From NCBI GenBank assembly GCA_013817115.1, contig JACDDG010000169.1:1-5844 (forward strand): a stretch of 5,844 bases of DNA. The letters run 5' to 3'. The translations under genes were made by a program, and so were the position numbers. The DNA comes from Parachlamydiaceae bacterium. Lineage in GTDB: Bacteria; Chlamydiota; Chlamydiia; Chlamydiales; Parachlamydiaceae. Shown here one piece after another: positions 5,738 to 5,844 of this stretch (the first letter of the stretch is position 1; each line of letters opens with the position of its first letter). Under the pieces are notes generated by a model. The model was not told the origin of the DNA. It ran no database searches and saw nothing but the letters and a program-made list of their open reading frames with translations.

Positions 5738-5765
5738 GTGTATATAAAAATGTTTAAACAGTCAA
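5737..5765 (-). promoter_or_regulatory. candidate promoter for the metallophosphoesterase
   Basis: On the minus strand TTGACT (complement of 5760-5765) and TACACT (complement of 5737-5742) are 17 bases apart. Transcription would start near 5730, at the edge of the palindromic element, and the mRNA leader would carry almost the whole hairpin. A second -10-like string, TATAAAAT, lies at the inner end of the element (about 5597-5604) but has no matching -35. Neither is proven. Confidence 0.3.
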
Positions 5766-5844
5766 GTGTAAATCTGGGTGAAGCAGGGCAAACGCATTAT
5801 AAAAAATTCTTGAGTATATCGTAGCAACATAGTATTTTAGTGAT
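5738..5844. other. right edge, no supported gene
   Basis: Apart from the candidate minus-strand promoter, nothing is supported here. A plus-strand ATG at 5750 opens only 24 codons to the TAG at 5822-5824, with no Shine-Dalgarno and no recognisable product. Confidence 0.5.

Noticed and set aside
5559..5747. 62-codon plus-strand frame across the palindromic element
   Set aside because: Its translation comes from the inverted repeats and AT-rich leader, it overlaps the start of the phosphoesterase gene, and it shows no protein-like pattern.
1..5844. CRISPR array, tRNA or rRNA genes, integrase or transposase, toxin-antitoxin pair
   Set aside because: No regularly spaced repeats, no recognisable cloverleaf or rRNA segments, and no such protein families were seen on either strand.

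Overview
The window comes from an AT-rich bacterial chromosome. It looks like an amoeba-associated, Parachlamydia-like member of the Chlamydiae. That placement is an inference from codon bias, the style of the Der and SulP proteins and the loose gene packing; there is no rRNA or other marker to prove it. Four complete genes are visible, and a few bases of a fifth may enter at the left edge.

Layout: (1) 57-719, minus strand, an unrecognised 220-residue protein with several hydrophobic segments and no clear ATG start. (2) 720-1361, about 640 bases without a credible gene. Its left part is very AT-rich and holds two short perfect palindromes. Its right part (1080-1264) is a compact GC-rich block (100 G+C in the 180 bases 1081-1260) built of nested hairpins with near-identical inverted ends, resembling a REP/BIME-type palindromic repeat. 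A weak terminator-like hairpin follows at 1311-1342. (3) 1362-2867, minus strand, der (engA), the double-GTPase ribosome assembly factor, with an acidic C-terminal tail. (4) 2974-4872, plus strand, a SulP-family anion transporter with a C-terminal STAS domain, divergent from der across 106 bases that can hold back-to-back promoters. (5) 4943-5575, minus strand, a small calcineurin-like metallophosphoesterase of the MPPED type, convergent with the transporter. (6) 5601-5737, a 137-base almost fully palindromic element resembling a miniature inverted-repeat transposable element (MITE), directly upstream of the phosphoesterase.

The genes do not form one operon. The strands alternate (minus, minus, plus, minus) and the functions are unrelated: ribosome biogenesis, anion uptake and phosphoester hydrolysis. 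No defence system, CRISPR array, tRNA, rRNA or transposase gene was seen. The parts most worth a second look are the two palindromic elements. One could be a dispersed repeat or a structured RNA; the other could be a MITE that shapes the leader of the phosphoesterase mRNA.
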